NCBI GenBank assembly: GCA_052400685.1
Contig: JBQTGJ010000005.1
Strand: one strand, 5' to 3'
Source: CAZHHH01 sp052400685
Lineage (GTDB): Bacteria; Bacteroidota; Bacteroidia; Bacteroidales; Marinilabiliaceae
DNA length: 64,000 nt
Shown here: positions 27,165 to 36,087 of the stretch, piece by piece
Numbering within the stretch: the first letter of the stretch is position 1
How the letters are laid out: every line of letters starts with the position of its first letter
Position numbers and translations under genes: made by a program
The notes under the pieces: model-generated
What the model was told of the DNA's origin: nothing
The model's database searches: none
The model's input: the letters and a program-made list of their open reading frames with translations, nothing else

Positions 27165-29444
27165 TTAATTTTTCACAAACGGGATATTTGCCACGGAATT
27201 TTGTTTTGTTACCCGTAAAATATATTTCCCTTTTGTTAAGTCACTTACCGATAGAGAGGTCCCGGTTGTATGCTTCACTTTTATACCATTTATAGAAAAC
27301 ACCTCCAGTAAAGATTGTTGATCTGCCCCACTTACATATAAATATTGACTGGCCGGATTTGGATAAACAGATATTTGCAATGATTCATCATTAAATGTAG
27401 TTGCAGAATTATTGAAAGTTGTTGATTTTAGAGCACCTGCGTATATTCTTATCCAATTTAAGTTCCAACCTCCCTGCAAAGCATATACTCCAATATTATA
27501 AGTTCCTGCATCTACCGATACCGTCTGGCTCATGGTGGCCCAGTTTTGCCACCCTCCTGTTGAAGGAATTGAAGCCGTACCCAATACCGTAGCACCTGCA
27601 TTAAGATCCAACGAAAGGTCGGCGCCATCAACACTAGCCACACGGTATTCAAAAGTATATATACCGGATGTTGGAAAAGTAATATCATTGTATGCCATCC
27701 AATCGCCGGCATCAATATAGGCAACATTAAATCCGCCCTCATCACATAATTCTGACTCTACTCCAGACATATTCGTATAATTTTCAGCCTCAATTAACAC
27801 GGCATTATTGCCCGGTGTAATTTTCAACCAGTTGATATTCCACCCGCCTTTTAAAGCGTACAAACCCAGATTATAAGTCCCTGCATCAAGGTTTACTGTT
27901 TGGGATACTGTGGTCCAATTTTGCCAGTCATTGGTAGAAGGAATATCTACCGTGCCAAGAACGATAGCCCCTGCATTAAGATCTAATGAAAGTTCACCTC
28001 CGTTTAAACTAGCTACACGATATTCAAAAGTATATGAGCCTGAGGTTGAAAAAGTAATATTATTGTACACCATGTAATCATCAGTATCGATATATGACAC
28101 ATTAAAACCTCCTTCAGAACAGGTTTCAATCTCAACGCCAGACATTATAGAATAATTTTCGGCTTCTATAAAAGTAGATAAAGAACTATCGTCAGCTCCG
28201 TCATCGCCGCCACTATTAGTATCACCATTAAACCCCCCAATAGTAATTGTCACATTCTGGGGATTAGGTGTATGAATGGTTGCCGATTGATCAAATACAT
28301 CATCATAACAAAAGGCATAGGTAAGTCCATTATAACTAATACCAGACTGATGCCAGAATTTGCAGTACCAATTATAAGGCTCAGTTTGGTAATAATTTGA
28401 ACTAACCGACCAGTCCTGTTGAACGCCAGAGGCAACATTTAAATTGATAGCATGACGCGTAACAGCCGCACAAAACTGAGCCTGCACTACGAGATCCCAT
28501 TGTCCTCCTGAAGCTAAAACGCCACTACCTTCCATGGCTTCAATTGTGGTTGGTCGTCTGGAAATGGTAGCTGTTTGACCATCCGCATCGCGCGTGAAAA
28601 CAAATTGCTCATTTGTAACACGCCCTCTCCAAACACCGGCATCGCCAGCATAAAACACCAATTGATCGGTAGCATATTTTGACCATATAGAGTTGATGTA
28701 AGCGTCCAAATAGCCTTCATATGCACCCCCAGCCTGAAAATCGGAAATTTTAGATGGGAAATGAATGATACCCTCTTGAGCATTTAGACAATTTTGAAAA
28801 GCAGCAGGTGCCATTGTTTGCCATTGTGAAATAATAGCATCATGGGCGCTTATTTCGCCAACTTTCTTATAAAAATCATCCCCCCACACTTCAAGACCCA
28901 TAGGATATTGATACGAATCAACACGGGTGGTATTACACCACAAGCCGGCATTATTGTATGTTAACTCAATTAATTCGTATTTAATACCCTGATTGGGATC
29001 TGTTGCGTTTGCCAGGTTTGGCGCAGCATAACCACTTGGGTCACCTGAGTAACCAAAAAAATAAAGATATAGCTGACTTTTAAACGAAATCATAATTCTG
29101 CAACCAGCTATCTGCGGAATATTTACTATATGATTAGGAATATCACTCAATTTGGTAAAACAATCGGCATAAAGCGCATTTTCACCTGGCCCCATATTGC
29201 CACTGATGACCGGGCCTGGAACTGTGTTGTAACTCGTACTCATTTGATGGACAATGCCTGTTTGTGCATCCACCCACACATGACCATCAATGATCCCTAC
29301 AATAGCCACATAAACCTCATCATCACTATAAACTGAATTATTATTTATAGTATACGGTAGTGTTTGTCCAAAAGCGGCATAAGAAACCATCAATTCGAAT
29401 AAAAGCACTGGCAATAATAATAACAATACATTTCGTGTTTTCAT
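27165..29444 (-). CDS. Secreted GH64-like beta-1,3-glucanase with two CBM6 modules and T9SS tail
   Basis: A 759-aa exported protein. Start ATG 29444 gives a signal peptide (LLLLLPVLLFELMVSYAAFG); the longer frame runs into a repeat. Residues about 25-410 resemble GH64 laminaripentaose-producing glucanases (thaumatin-like beta-barrel plus mixed domain): GLEVWGDDFYKKVGEI, KYATDQLVFYAGDAG, AQFCAAVTRHAIN, NWYCKFWHQSGISYNGLTYA. Two CBM6 modules (IEAENY...SGVE...GGFNV.YID, W.NW.T.SQTV) follow, then VYPNPASQYLYVSG. CBM6 of this type often binds beta-1,3-glucan. Recognition of GH64 is by pattern memory. Confidence 0.85.
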   Translation of the reverse strand: MKTRNVLLLLLPVLLFELMVSYAAFGQTLPYTINNNSVYSDDEVYVAIVGIIDGHVWVDAQTGIVHQMSTSYNTVPGPVISGNMGPGENALYADCFTKLSDIPNHIVNIPQIAGCRIMISFKSQLYLYFFGYSGDPSGYAAPNLANATDPNQGIKYELIELTYNNAGLWCNTTRVDSYQYPMGLEVWGDDFYKKVGEISAHDAIISQWQTMAPAAFQNCLNAQEGIIHFPSKISDFQAGGAYEGYLDAYINSIWSKYATDQLVFYAGDAGVWRGRVTNEQFVFTRDADGQTATISRRPTTIEAMEGSGVLASGGQWDLVVQAQFCAAVTRHAINLNVASGVQQDWSVSSNYYQTEPYNWYCKFWHQSGISYNGLTYAFCYDDVFDQSATIHTPNPQNVTITIGGFNGDTNSGGDDGADDSSLSTFIEAENYSIMSGVEIETCSEGGFNVSYIDTDDYMVYNNITFSTSGSYTFEYRVASLNGGELSLDLNAGAIVLGTVDIPSTNDWQNWTTVSQTVNLDAGTYNLGLYALKGGWNINWLKITPGNNAVLIEAENYTNMSGVESELCDEGGFNVAYIDAGDWMAYNDITFPTSGIYTFEYRVASVDGADLSLDLNAGATVLGTASIPSTGGWQNWATMSQTVSVDAGTYNIGVYALQGGWNLNWIRIYAGALKSTTFNNSATTFNDESLQISVYPNPASQYLYVSGADQQSLLEVFSINGIKVKHTTGTSLSVSDLTKGKYILRVTKQNSVANIPFVKN

Positions 29445-29504
29445 CTTGTTTATATTTAAAATAGCATCTGCAACAGGAAATTCATTTGCAGACACTAAAT
29501 AGAG

Positions 29505-29648
29505 TCTGTCTATAAAGTCCAACTTCTGCGTTACGCTTGCTCTCAAAATGGTCATTTACGGGAGTAAACTCACATTTTTCGAGCTGCGCAAGCCTTGAAT
29601 TTGAACTTTACAGCTCAAACTCCCGACTTTATGGACAGGCACTAAATA
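29505..29648 (+). repeat. Dispersed intergenic repeat, full-length reference copy (subtype A)
   Basis: The left end TGTCTATAAAGTC and right end GACTTTATGGACA form a 13-bp terminal inverted repeat with one mismatch. Between them lie CAACTTCTGCGTTACGCTTG, CTCAAAATGGTCATTTACGG, GAGTAAACTCACATTTTTCG and GCGCAAGCCTTGAATTTGAA. The 10-mer CACTAAATAG occurs at the right border and again just left of the element. About 20 relatives lie in this window, all intergenic, in both orientations. No protein is encoded. A MITE-like non-autonomous element is the simplest reading. Confidence 0.75.
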
Positions 29649-29649
29649 G

Positions 29650-31713
29650 TTATTGTTTAATAAAAATATGATTCATTACTCGACCCTCATCTTTACATTT
29701 AAGAATGTACATTCCCTCTCCTAATGAAGAAGCATCAATAGATTGGCCGATGAAAGAAAGTTGCAGTTGTCCTATGGTGTTATAAACTTCTATTATTGCA
29801 TTTTCGGTAACCCCGCTAATGTATAACCGATTTATAACTGGGTTCGGATATACTTCAACAACATGATCGGGTTGAACAGAAGCACTTTCTTCAACCATAC
29901 TTTTTGTTGCCGACTCGATGTAATTAATAGAAAAATTATCGATGTTCCATCCTCCTGTTGAAGCATACAGTCCTACAGCATAGTTACCGCCATCTATATA
30001 GACAGACTGCTGAACGGTAGTCCAGATCTGCCAATCGCCGGTAGAAGGAATATCAACTGTACCTAACACGATAGTTCCTGCATTAAGATCAAGAGAAAGA
30101 ACACCTCCACCTGCTTCGCTCGCAACTTTATAAATAAACGTGTAATATCCGGAATATGGAAAATAAATAGCATTATAAGCCAACCAATCACCATTATCAA
30201 CATACGAAACATTAAATCCTCCATCCGAACAAGATTCCGTTTCAATACCTGACATACTGCTATAATTTTCAGCCTCAATAATTGTTGACCAATCATCAGA
30301 TTGTTTCGCTACCACAACAGAACTGATTTTGTCATTAAAATCTTCATCTACCAAACAATCATCAGAATTTGATAACGAAACAGTGGTTCCGATAAAATTG
30401 TCATCTTGATATAACACCACTTTATACCCATTTTGTACATTTACAGACGAGATGTCATCATTTATTATTCCTAAGGACTGCAATTGACTTAGCGTGTAAC
30501 GTCCTTCACTAATATTTACTGCATATCCACCATAATTACAATCTTGATACAGTGTTACAGGTCCTGTAGAATATCCAGATACAGCATCTTGCGGCATAAG
30601 CGTTCCCAAATCGTTAATTATAGATGGCATTTTCACACCTGAATTTACGCAGCCGCCATAGTGATGAAGGGCTACAACCAGGTTGTCGTCATAAGCAATT
30701 ACAGGAGAACCGGAACTCCCCCCTTCTGTATCGGCATAATACTGTACATCGGTCGTATTAAAGCTATTAACCTGACTGTATCCGCCCGATTGATCATCGT
30801 ACACCGAAATTTGTTTTCCTTTGGCACCCGGATGCTGAGGAATATATATACGTTCACCTACAGATGGTAAAGAAGGACGCAACTGCAAATAGCCATAAAC
30901 TTGTGAGAGGTTGCCCGGAAGCTTCACTAAAGAATAATCGTAGCTATCATTTGTTTTGATCAGCGTTCCCGAATAAGCTTCCAGATTGCCCCGACAACCC
31001 AACCATGACCCACAATCGGTATCACATGATCCTTCACCCATAAATTCATATTCAGTATTATCGGCTGTGGACTGATCAGGAATTACGTGGTTATTGGTCA
31101 TAATATGTCCTTCACTACCAATCAACCAACCCGTTCCTGCAGAATTACCATTCATGAATAACCTGCACACAGCTCTGGCTTTTTCATACATCCCGGTTCC
31201 TATATAACATTGCGCCCACTGCTTATCATCACTTCCGCAAATTGATTTAAGGCCAGTTAAAGTATCAATTTCATCCTTGGTATAACCAAAAGCTACTTTG
31301 TCAATATCAAATCCATAATCAACAGCTTTTCCTGTACTTATTAGCCTAACAATAGCCCCCTCATTTCTAACAACGCACGACCAGAAATCACTAATAACAA
31401 CAGTGCCATTTCTCACTGATTTTCCTTTGCCAAAATACCTTGTAACAACACCTGTTAAAGTATTCTCAATTTCTACATAATCGTTGGGGGCCAAACTAAA
31501 ATTGGTAAAATGAATACGAACATAAGCTGAGCCTTGGTTAATGTATTCCTTTTCGAAAATAACCCCACTATTTTTTATATAGGGATGAGAAGTCTGATCC
31601 TTAACCAATTTTTCTTCTCCTATTTTTATTATCGTTGATGCGTCTGTACAATTAATTGTTACACAAAATGAAAATGCAATCACAAATCGAATTAAAAAGT
31701 ATTTGTAACTCAT
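29650..31713 (-). CDS. Secreted trypsin-like serine protease with beta/gamma-crystallin domain, CBM6 and T9SS tail
   Basis: A 687-aa exported protein; the signal peptide ends about residue 25. A pro-region (30-150) precedes a trypsin-fold domain with a visible triad: His209 (MTNNHV), Asp259 (SYDYSLVKL) and Ser336 (GGSSGSPV). Residues about 383-470 form a beta/gamma-crystallin domain (VTLYQDCNYGGYAVNISEG, VVLYQDDNFIGTTVSL), 478-605 a CBM6 closely related to those of the flanking glucanases, and 615-687 the sorting tail VYPNPVINRLYISG. The protease may loosen wall mannoprotein while the CBM6 anchors it to glucan. Confidence 0.9.
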   Translation of the reverse strand: MSYKYFLIRFVIAFSFCVTINCTDASTIIKIGEEKLVKDQTSHPYIKNSGVIFEKEYINQGSAYVRIHFTNFSLAPNDYVEIENTLTGVVTRYFGKGKSVRNGTVVISDFWSCVVRNEGAIVRLISTGKAVDYGFDIDKVAFGYTKDEIDTLTGLKSICGSDDKQWAQCYIGTGMYEKARAVCRLFMNGNSAGTGWLIGSEGHIMTNNHVIPDQSTADNTEYEFMGEGSCDTDCGSWLGCRGNLEAYSGTLIKTNDSYDYSLVKLPGNLSQVYGYLQLRPSLPSVGERIYIPQHPGAKGKQISVYDDQSGGYSQVNSFNTTDVQYYADTEGGSSGSPVIAYDDNLVVALHHYGGCVNSGVKMPSIINDLGTLMPQDAVSGYSTGPVTLYQDCNYGGYAVNISEGRYTLSQLQSLGIINDDISSVNVQNGYKVVLYQDDNFIGTTVSLSNSDDCLVDEDFNDKISSVVVAKQSDDWSTIIEAENYSSMSGIETESCSDGGFNVSYVDNGDWLAYNAIYFPYSGYYTFIYKVASEAGGGVLSLDLNAGTIVLGTVDIPSTGDWQIWTTVQQSVYIDGGNYAVGLYASTGGWNIDNFSINYIESATKSMVEESASVQPDHVVEVYPNPVINRLYISGVTENAIIEVYNTIGQLQLSFIGQSIDASSLGEGMYILKCKDEGRVMNHIFIKQ

Positions 31714-31887
31714 GTCTTATTTTTTATGTCAAATAATGTATTCGTATAAATATGATATAGTGCTTACCCTAAGATTCCGGTTACAGATAAGTAATCTTCA
31801 TTTTTAAAACTTTCGAAGTATGAATATGGCATTTTCTTGCTGGCACTATATAGTCTGCGCATGAAACCTCAGGTGCTATATAAGAAA

Positions 31888-31982
31888 CACTCAAATTCAA
31901 GGCTTACGAAGTCCGAAAAACGTGAGTTTACTATAACAAATGGCCGTTTTGAAGACTAGCATACCGCCAAAGTTGGACTTTC
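31888..31982 (-). repeat. Dispersed intergenic repeat, inverted copy
   Basis: On the minus strand: AAAGTCCAACTTTGGCGGTA, CAAAACGGCCATTTGTTATA, GTAAACTCACGTTTTTCGGA, CTTCGTAAGCCTTGAATTTG. A more decayed plus-strand piece lies at about 31790-31852, so the 31714-32016 spacer is essentially two facing repeat copies. Confidence 0.65.
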
Positions 31983-32016
31983 CTAACAAGCTCTATATGT
32001 CATTTTTTTCAGATAT

Positions 32017-33438
32017 TTAGAGCTTAACAAACTTGAATGTCTTCGTACTAACACAATTAGCGATTTGTATAATATATATACCCGGCTCTAATACACTAAC
32101 GCTTATGGCGTTACTTTTAATCAATTGTTGCCTTAAAACTAAATCACCTATGGTATTATATATTTTCACCTCATATTTTTCAGGACAATCAACACCTTGT
32201 ATATATAGAATATCAGAAACAGGACTTGGATAAACACTTAGCTCAGTAACTTCCTCGGCTTCAGTTGATAAATTAATTCTAGTAGATTTAAGACCCTGGG
32301 TAATCGTGAAATTATTGATGTTCCAACCACCCGCAGGTGCATAAATACCAAAATCATATATTCCTGCATCTATATACACCGAATGACTAACGGTTGTCCA
32401 GTTTTGCCAATCGCCAGTTGAAGGGATATCAACCGAACCGAGGACAATGGAGCCTGCATTTAAATCCAATGAAAGCGACCCTCCCCCTTCTAAACTCGCC
32501 ACTCTATATTCAATCGTATAATTACCCGAAGAAGGAATCGTAATACTGTTATAAGCCATCCAATCACCTGCATCTATATAGGCAACGTTTAAACCTCCTT
32601 CCGAGCAAGTTTCTGTTTCAACACCTGACATGCTGCTGTAATTTTCGGTCTCTGTCATCACACTCCAAAAAGCAGATGAATTTTGTTTATACACCCGTAC
32701 ATAATCTATATACATATTAGCTGGGAAAGCACTATTATCAACAGAAAATCCAGGCCAGTTGCCGCCAATAGCCATATTTAAAAGGAGAAAAAAATTTGCA
32801 TGAAACTCACTTGTTCCATTAACTCCACCTGTGATATCCATCACATGAAACTGTGTTCCATCCAGATACCATTTAATATATTGCTCATTCCACTCGACAG
32901 AATACACATGATAGGCTGTAATATCGTTTACCTCAGTGCTCCCACTATAGCTGGCATAAGCAGCGTCATACCAGTGGGCTGTGCCGTAAGTCGTATTTTC
33001 GTTGTTTACATGCTCCATAATATCAATCTCACCGCATTTAGGCCATCCCTCAGAAGAAATATTATCGCCTAACATCCAAAATGCCGGCCACACACCCATA
33101 AAGCTAGGCATGGCAATGCGAGCCTCAATTTTTCCATACTTCCAGGATATATTGCCTTGTGTTTTCAGACGCGCAGAAGTATAGGAAGCCCCTTCGTAAT
33201 TTTCATTTCGAGCCTGAATTACCAATTGTCCATTTTCAACCCAAGAATTATTGGTCGTATAATACTGTAATTCGTTGTTTCCCCATCCATTGGACCCCAT
33301 ACCCGTCTCAAAACTCCAATCAGCGCTTATACTGCCTTCAAATTCATCGCTCCAAACCAAACTCCATTGAGCATGTGAAGCTGTATTCACTAACAAAATA
33401 CAGATGAATAGAAGTATTATTTTTTTTTGTGTAAACAT
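32017..33438 (-). CDS. Secreted GH16 beta-1,3(4)-glucanase (laminarinase) with CBM6 and T9SS tail
   Basis: A 473-aa exported protein; signal peptide 1-23 (ASHAQ). GH16 domain about 25-255 with catalytic GEIDIMEH (Glu137, Asp139, Glu142), WSDEFEG, GVWPAFWMLG and YIDYVRVYKQ, the laminarinase-type subfamily layout. CBM6 about 260-385, then VYPSPVSDILYIQG sorting tail. It cuts internal beta-1,3 bonds in laminarin or fungal glucan outside the cell. Confidence 0.95.
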   Translation of the reverse strand: MFTQKKIILLFICILLVNTASHAQWSLVWSDEFEGSISADWSFETGMGSNGWGNNELQYYTTNNSWVENGQLVIQARNENYEGASYTSARLKTQGNISWKYGKIEARIAMPSFMGVWPAFWMLGDNISSEGWPKCGEIDIMEHVNNENTTYGTAHWYDAAYASYSGSTEVNDITAYHVYSVEWNEQYIKWYLDGTQFHVMDITGGVNGTSEFHANFFLLLNMAIGGNWPGFSVDNSAFPANMYIDYVRVYKQNSSAFWSVMTETENYSSMSGVETETCSEGGLNVAYIDAGDWMAYNSITIPSSGNYTIEYRVASLEGGGSLSLDLNAGSIVLGSVDIPSTGDWQNWTTVSHSVYIDAGIYDFGIYAPAGGWNINNFTITQGLKSTRINLSTEAEEVTELSVYPSPVSDILYIQGVDCPEKYEVKIYNTIGDLVLRQQLIKSNAISVSVLEPGIYIIQIANCVSTKTFKFVKL

Positions 33439-33677
33439 GTGTTAAGTGTTAAAATTTATATTTGCGTATTGCTGTTTCTAATGCATTTAAAACACATTAA
33501 TCATGGTTGATAAGCTATTATTGAATTCGCAAAAAGACACCCCAACATTACATTATGCGCATTTCTCAAAATATTAACTCCCAATTACAATTCACAAAAA
33601 TCGAAAGCCTTGCCTTTGATGTATTCTTATCAACGTCTTCAAAAATGTTCTTTTTATTTTGCGGGGGTTTGTTATAA

Positions 33678-33708
33678 ATGGAGTTAGTCTATAAAAAACC
33701 AACTCCAT
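33678..33708 (-). terminator. Possible terminator after the second GH16 gene
   Basis: ATGGAGTT and AACTCCAT form an 8-bp stem 25 nt after the stop at 33733. The trailing T-tract on the minus strand is weak (TTTATAAC), so efficiency is doubtful. Confidence 0.4.
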
Positions 33709-33732
33709 CTGAGCCATCAAAAGTAGAATATC

Positions 33733-35793
33733 TTATTTCTTCAATATTTTAATGGTATTGGTCATTTTTTCAGAGAAAATTTTCACCCAATAAATACCCT
33801 TTTCTAATCCTGAGATATCTAGCGTACTACCTGCCGTTTTTTTAATCAGGACGCCCTCAGCATTAAATATCTCAATCGGGGTATCGTTGGATATACCCGA
33901 TATGTATATAACATCATTTGCTGGATTTGGGAAGACACTAATAGCCTCGTGAAGAGTATTGATATTTGAGAGTGTTGCCGTTTTTAACGACCCGCAATTA
34001 CCAACCGTAAAGCTGTTTTTATTGGCTAAAGTATTGTTTTCGCCTCCTTCAGGTAAGCTGTATGTGTAATAGAAAAAGACTTCCTGTCCTTCGGTGGCTT
34101 GTATTTGATAAGCCTCATTTGGAGACACCAAATAACCAGGCATGATGGCATCTTCTGTGTTTCCATAATACAAAATACACACACTGCTACCCACATTTGT
34201 GCGAGAAGGAATAAAAGTCAACGATGGATTTTCTAAATCACTAGTAACCAAAACGGTAAAATCATCTGTATAACCAGCTATTATGCATCCGCTGGTGTCA
34301 TCATCACTAGTATCGTCTCCAGTATTATCACCATCGTCACTATCGGGAGCACCCGTAAAAATGATATCGTCAATCGCAAATTCAAAAATTTGTGTCGGCA
34401 AATCATTGTCGTCACTTAAAATAGTAAACAAATAACTGATATTTTGGAATGCCAAAAGACCTTCATATTCGGATAATGGGATAGACACCTGTCCCCACTC
34501 ACCATCTCTGGTTAATCCATATTTATTTTCTGATGCAGGAAAAGACAAATACGTTTGATTGGTATAATTATCAGTTATTCCAATTTTAAAAGATACGTCA
34601 GCAGGTATTTTAATTTTAAATTTTAAAAAACCATTAGCTGTATAATTAGATAAGTTTTTCCCGAATAAGGAGATAATCCCTGCGCCAAACCAACTATTGG
34701 CATTGACAGTTTTCCAGGCAATTACATCATCACCCTCGAAAGGAGCAATGGTTCCTTCTTGCAGCGTGTTGCCCCAAACATATATTTCAGAATCCAATCC
34801 TGGGGTTAATTTATTATTTGTTGCAGTATTATTGGTATATACACCAAAAACGCCCGTTTCTGCCTCAATTTCACCCGTTTCTGCGGTTACAGAACCATAA
34901 CCATTCCACTCGTAAATTTTAATATAATCCACTAACATTTTGCCAGGTAAAGGGGCTGTAACTAATTCGTTGCTAGTGGCATCCGTGAAGGTCCCTCCAA
35001 CGGCTAAATCGAGTAACATATAAAAGGGGCGCTGAAAAATTTTAGTATCGCCTTCAGCATCCAATGGTAGTGGCGCTGCATATAAATCATGTTCGGTACC
35101 ATTATCTGTAACCGTAAAACGAAGTTCCGAAGGCTCCCAATACAATCTGTAAATAACGAAACGATTGTTCAGTGGAATTTCCGAAACATAAGGGGTGTTG
35201 TAATCTGCATCATAAGCAATACTTCCTGCACAGTTGCACTCCGAACTATAAAAAATGGCATTAGATCCAACATAATTATTAACCGATGAATTAGGATATC
35301 CCTGATTTGTTCTTGCAGACAGGGTGTGCCCCATCTCCATCATATCTATTTCACCATTTGACGGCCATGATAAATCAGCAGTGCCTAATAACCATGCAGC
35401 AGGCCATAATCCATTGTCTAAATCAGGGGCCTGCATCCGGATTTCGATAACTCCATATTGCACAGATAAATTGTCCTTGGTTGTTATTTTTCCAGAGGTA
35501 AAAGAACAACTCCCCATACTTTCCTTAATGGCTTCGAGTACCAATGCTTTATTTCCATCTTCCCCTGGAACTTCTTCAATATAAACATTGTCTGAATTAT
35601 AATATTGCAATTCTGAATTCCCCCATCCACAAATACCTGCGTCACACCCATCTCCGATATCAATATTCCAGACATCAGTGTTAAGCGTGTCAAAATTCTC
35701 TTCCCACAGTACATCGCCAATTTGTGCTTTAATTGTGTTAAAGCCTACAAACATAACAAGTAGGATAAGAGCCCGTTGTTTTACTGTTTTCAT
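33733..35793 (-). CDS. Secreted GH16 glucanase with two accessory beta domains and T9SS tail
   Basis: A 686-aa exported protein; signal peptide 1-23 (TIKAQ). GH16 domain about 25-300 with NGEIDMMEMGH (Glu148, Asp150, Glu153) and cysteine-rich insertions (DGCDAGICGWG). About 320-510 is a jelly-roll-like domain of unknown binding (ending FEFAIDDIIFTGA), followed by an Asp/Thr-rich linker. About 525-620 is a small beta domain bounded by two cysteines (GCIIAGYTDDF...TVGNCG) that may be a CBM56-type glucan binder. The tail is VFPNPANDVIYISG. First gene after the regulator at 36088. Confidence 0.92.
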   Translation of the reverse strand: MKTVKQRALILLVMFVGFNTIKAQIGDVLWEENFDTLNTDVWNIDIGDGCDAGICGWGNSELQYYNSDNVYIEEVPGEDGNKALVLEAIKESMGSCSFTSGKITTKDNLSVQYGVIEIRMQAPDLDNGLWPAAWLLGTADLSWPSNGEIDMMEMGHTLSARTNQGYPNSSVNNYVGSNAIFYSSECNCAGSIAYDADYNTPYVSEIPLNNRFVIYRLYWEPSELRFTVTDNGTEHDLYAAPLPLDAEGDTKIFQRPFYMLLDLAVGGTFTDATSNELVTAPLPGKMLVDYIKIYEWNGYGSVTAETGEIEAETGVFGVYTNNTATNNKLTPGLDSEIYVWGNTLQEGTIAPFEGDDVIAWKTVNANSWFGAGIISLFGKNLSNYTANGFLKFKIKIPADVSFKIGITDNYTNQTYLSFPASENKYGLTRDGEWGQVSIPLSEYEGLLAFQNISYLFTILSDDNDLPTQIFEFAIDDIIFTGAPDSDDGDNTGDDTSDDDTSGCIIAGYTDDFTVLVTSDLENPSLTFIPSRTNVGSSVCILYYGNTEDAIMPGYLVSPNEAYQIQATEGQEVFFYYTYSLPEGGENNTLANKNSFTVGNCGSLKTATLSNINTLHEAISVFPNPANDVIYISGISNDTPIEIFNAEGVLIKKTAGSTLDISGLEKGIYWVKIFSEKMTNTIKILKK

Positions 35794-35973
35794 GATTTTT
35801 ATTTTTAGAGACGAAACTTTTTACGAACAATATTCTTGTTCATTTCAAAAGTAGGTTCTAAAAGATGTTTCCGATCAAAAACAGCCTAGACAAAAACCCT
35901 ACAATACCTGATAAAAAACCCTACACTACAAACTAACACATTGAACTATTGACGGTTGATATTTACAAAAAAA

Positions 35974-36087
35974 ACATCTTCGGCGTCATGCTTGTCACAA
36001 AGTCAGTCATTTACGAAATTTTATGACTTCGCAAGCCTTGTCTTTCAACTTTATATTTCAAACACTTAGTTTATAGACAAGCTCTAA
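35974..36087 (+). repeat. Dispersed intergenic repeat, subtype A copy
   Basis: CATCTTCGGCGTCATGCTTG, GTCAGTCATTTACGAAATTT, GACTTCGCAAGCCTTGTCTT, then TTTATAGACAAGCTCTAA at the right end. It fills the space between the regulator's stop and the GH16 gene. Confidence 0.65.
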
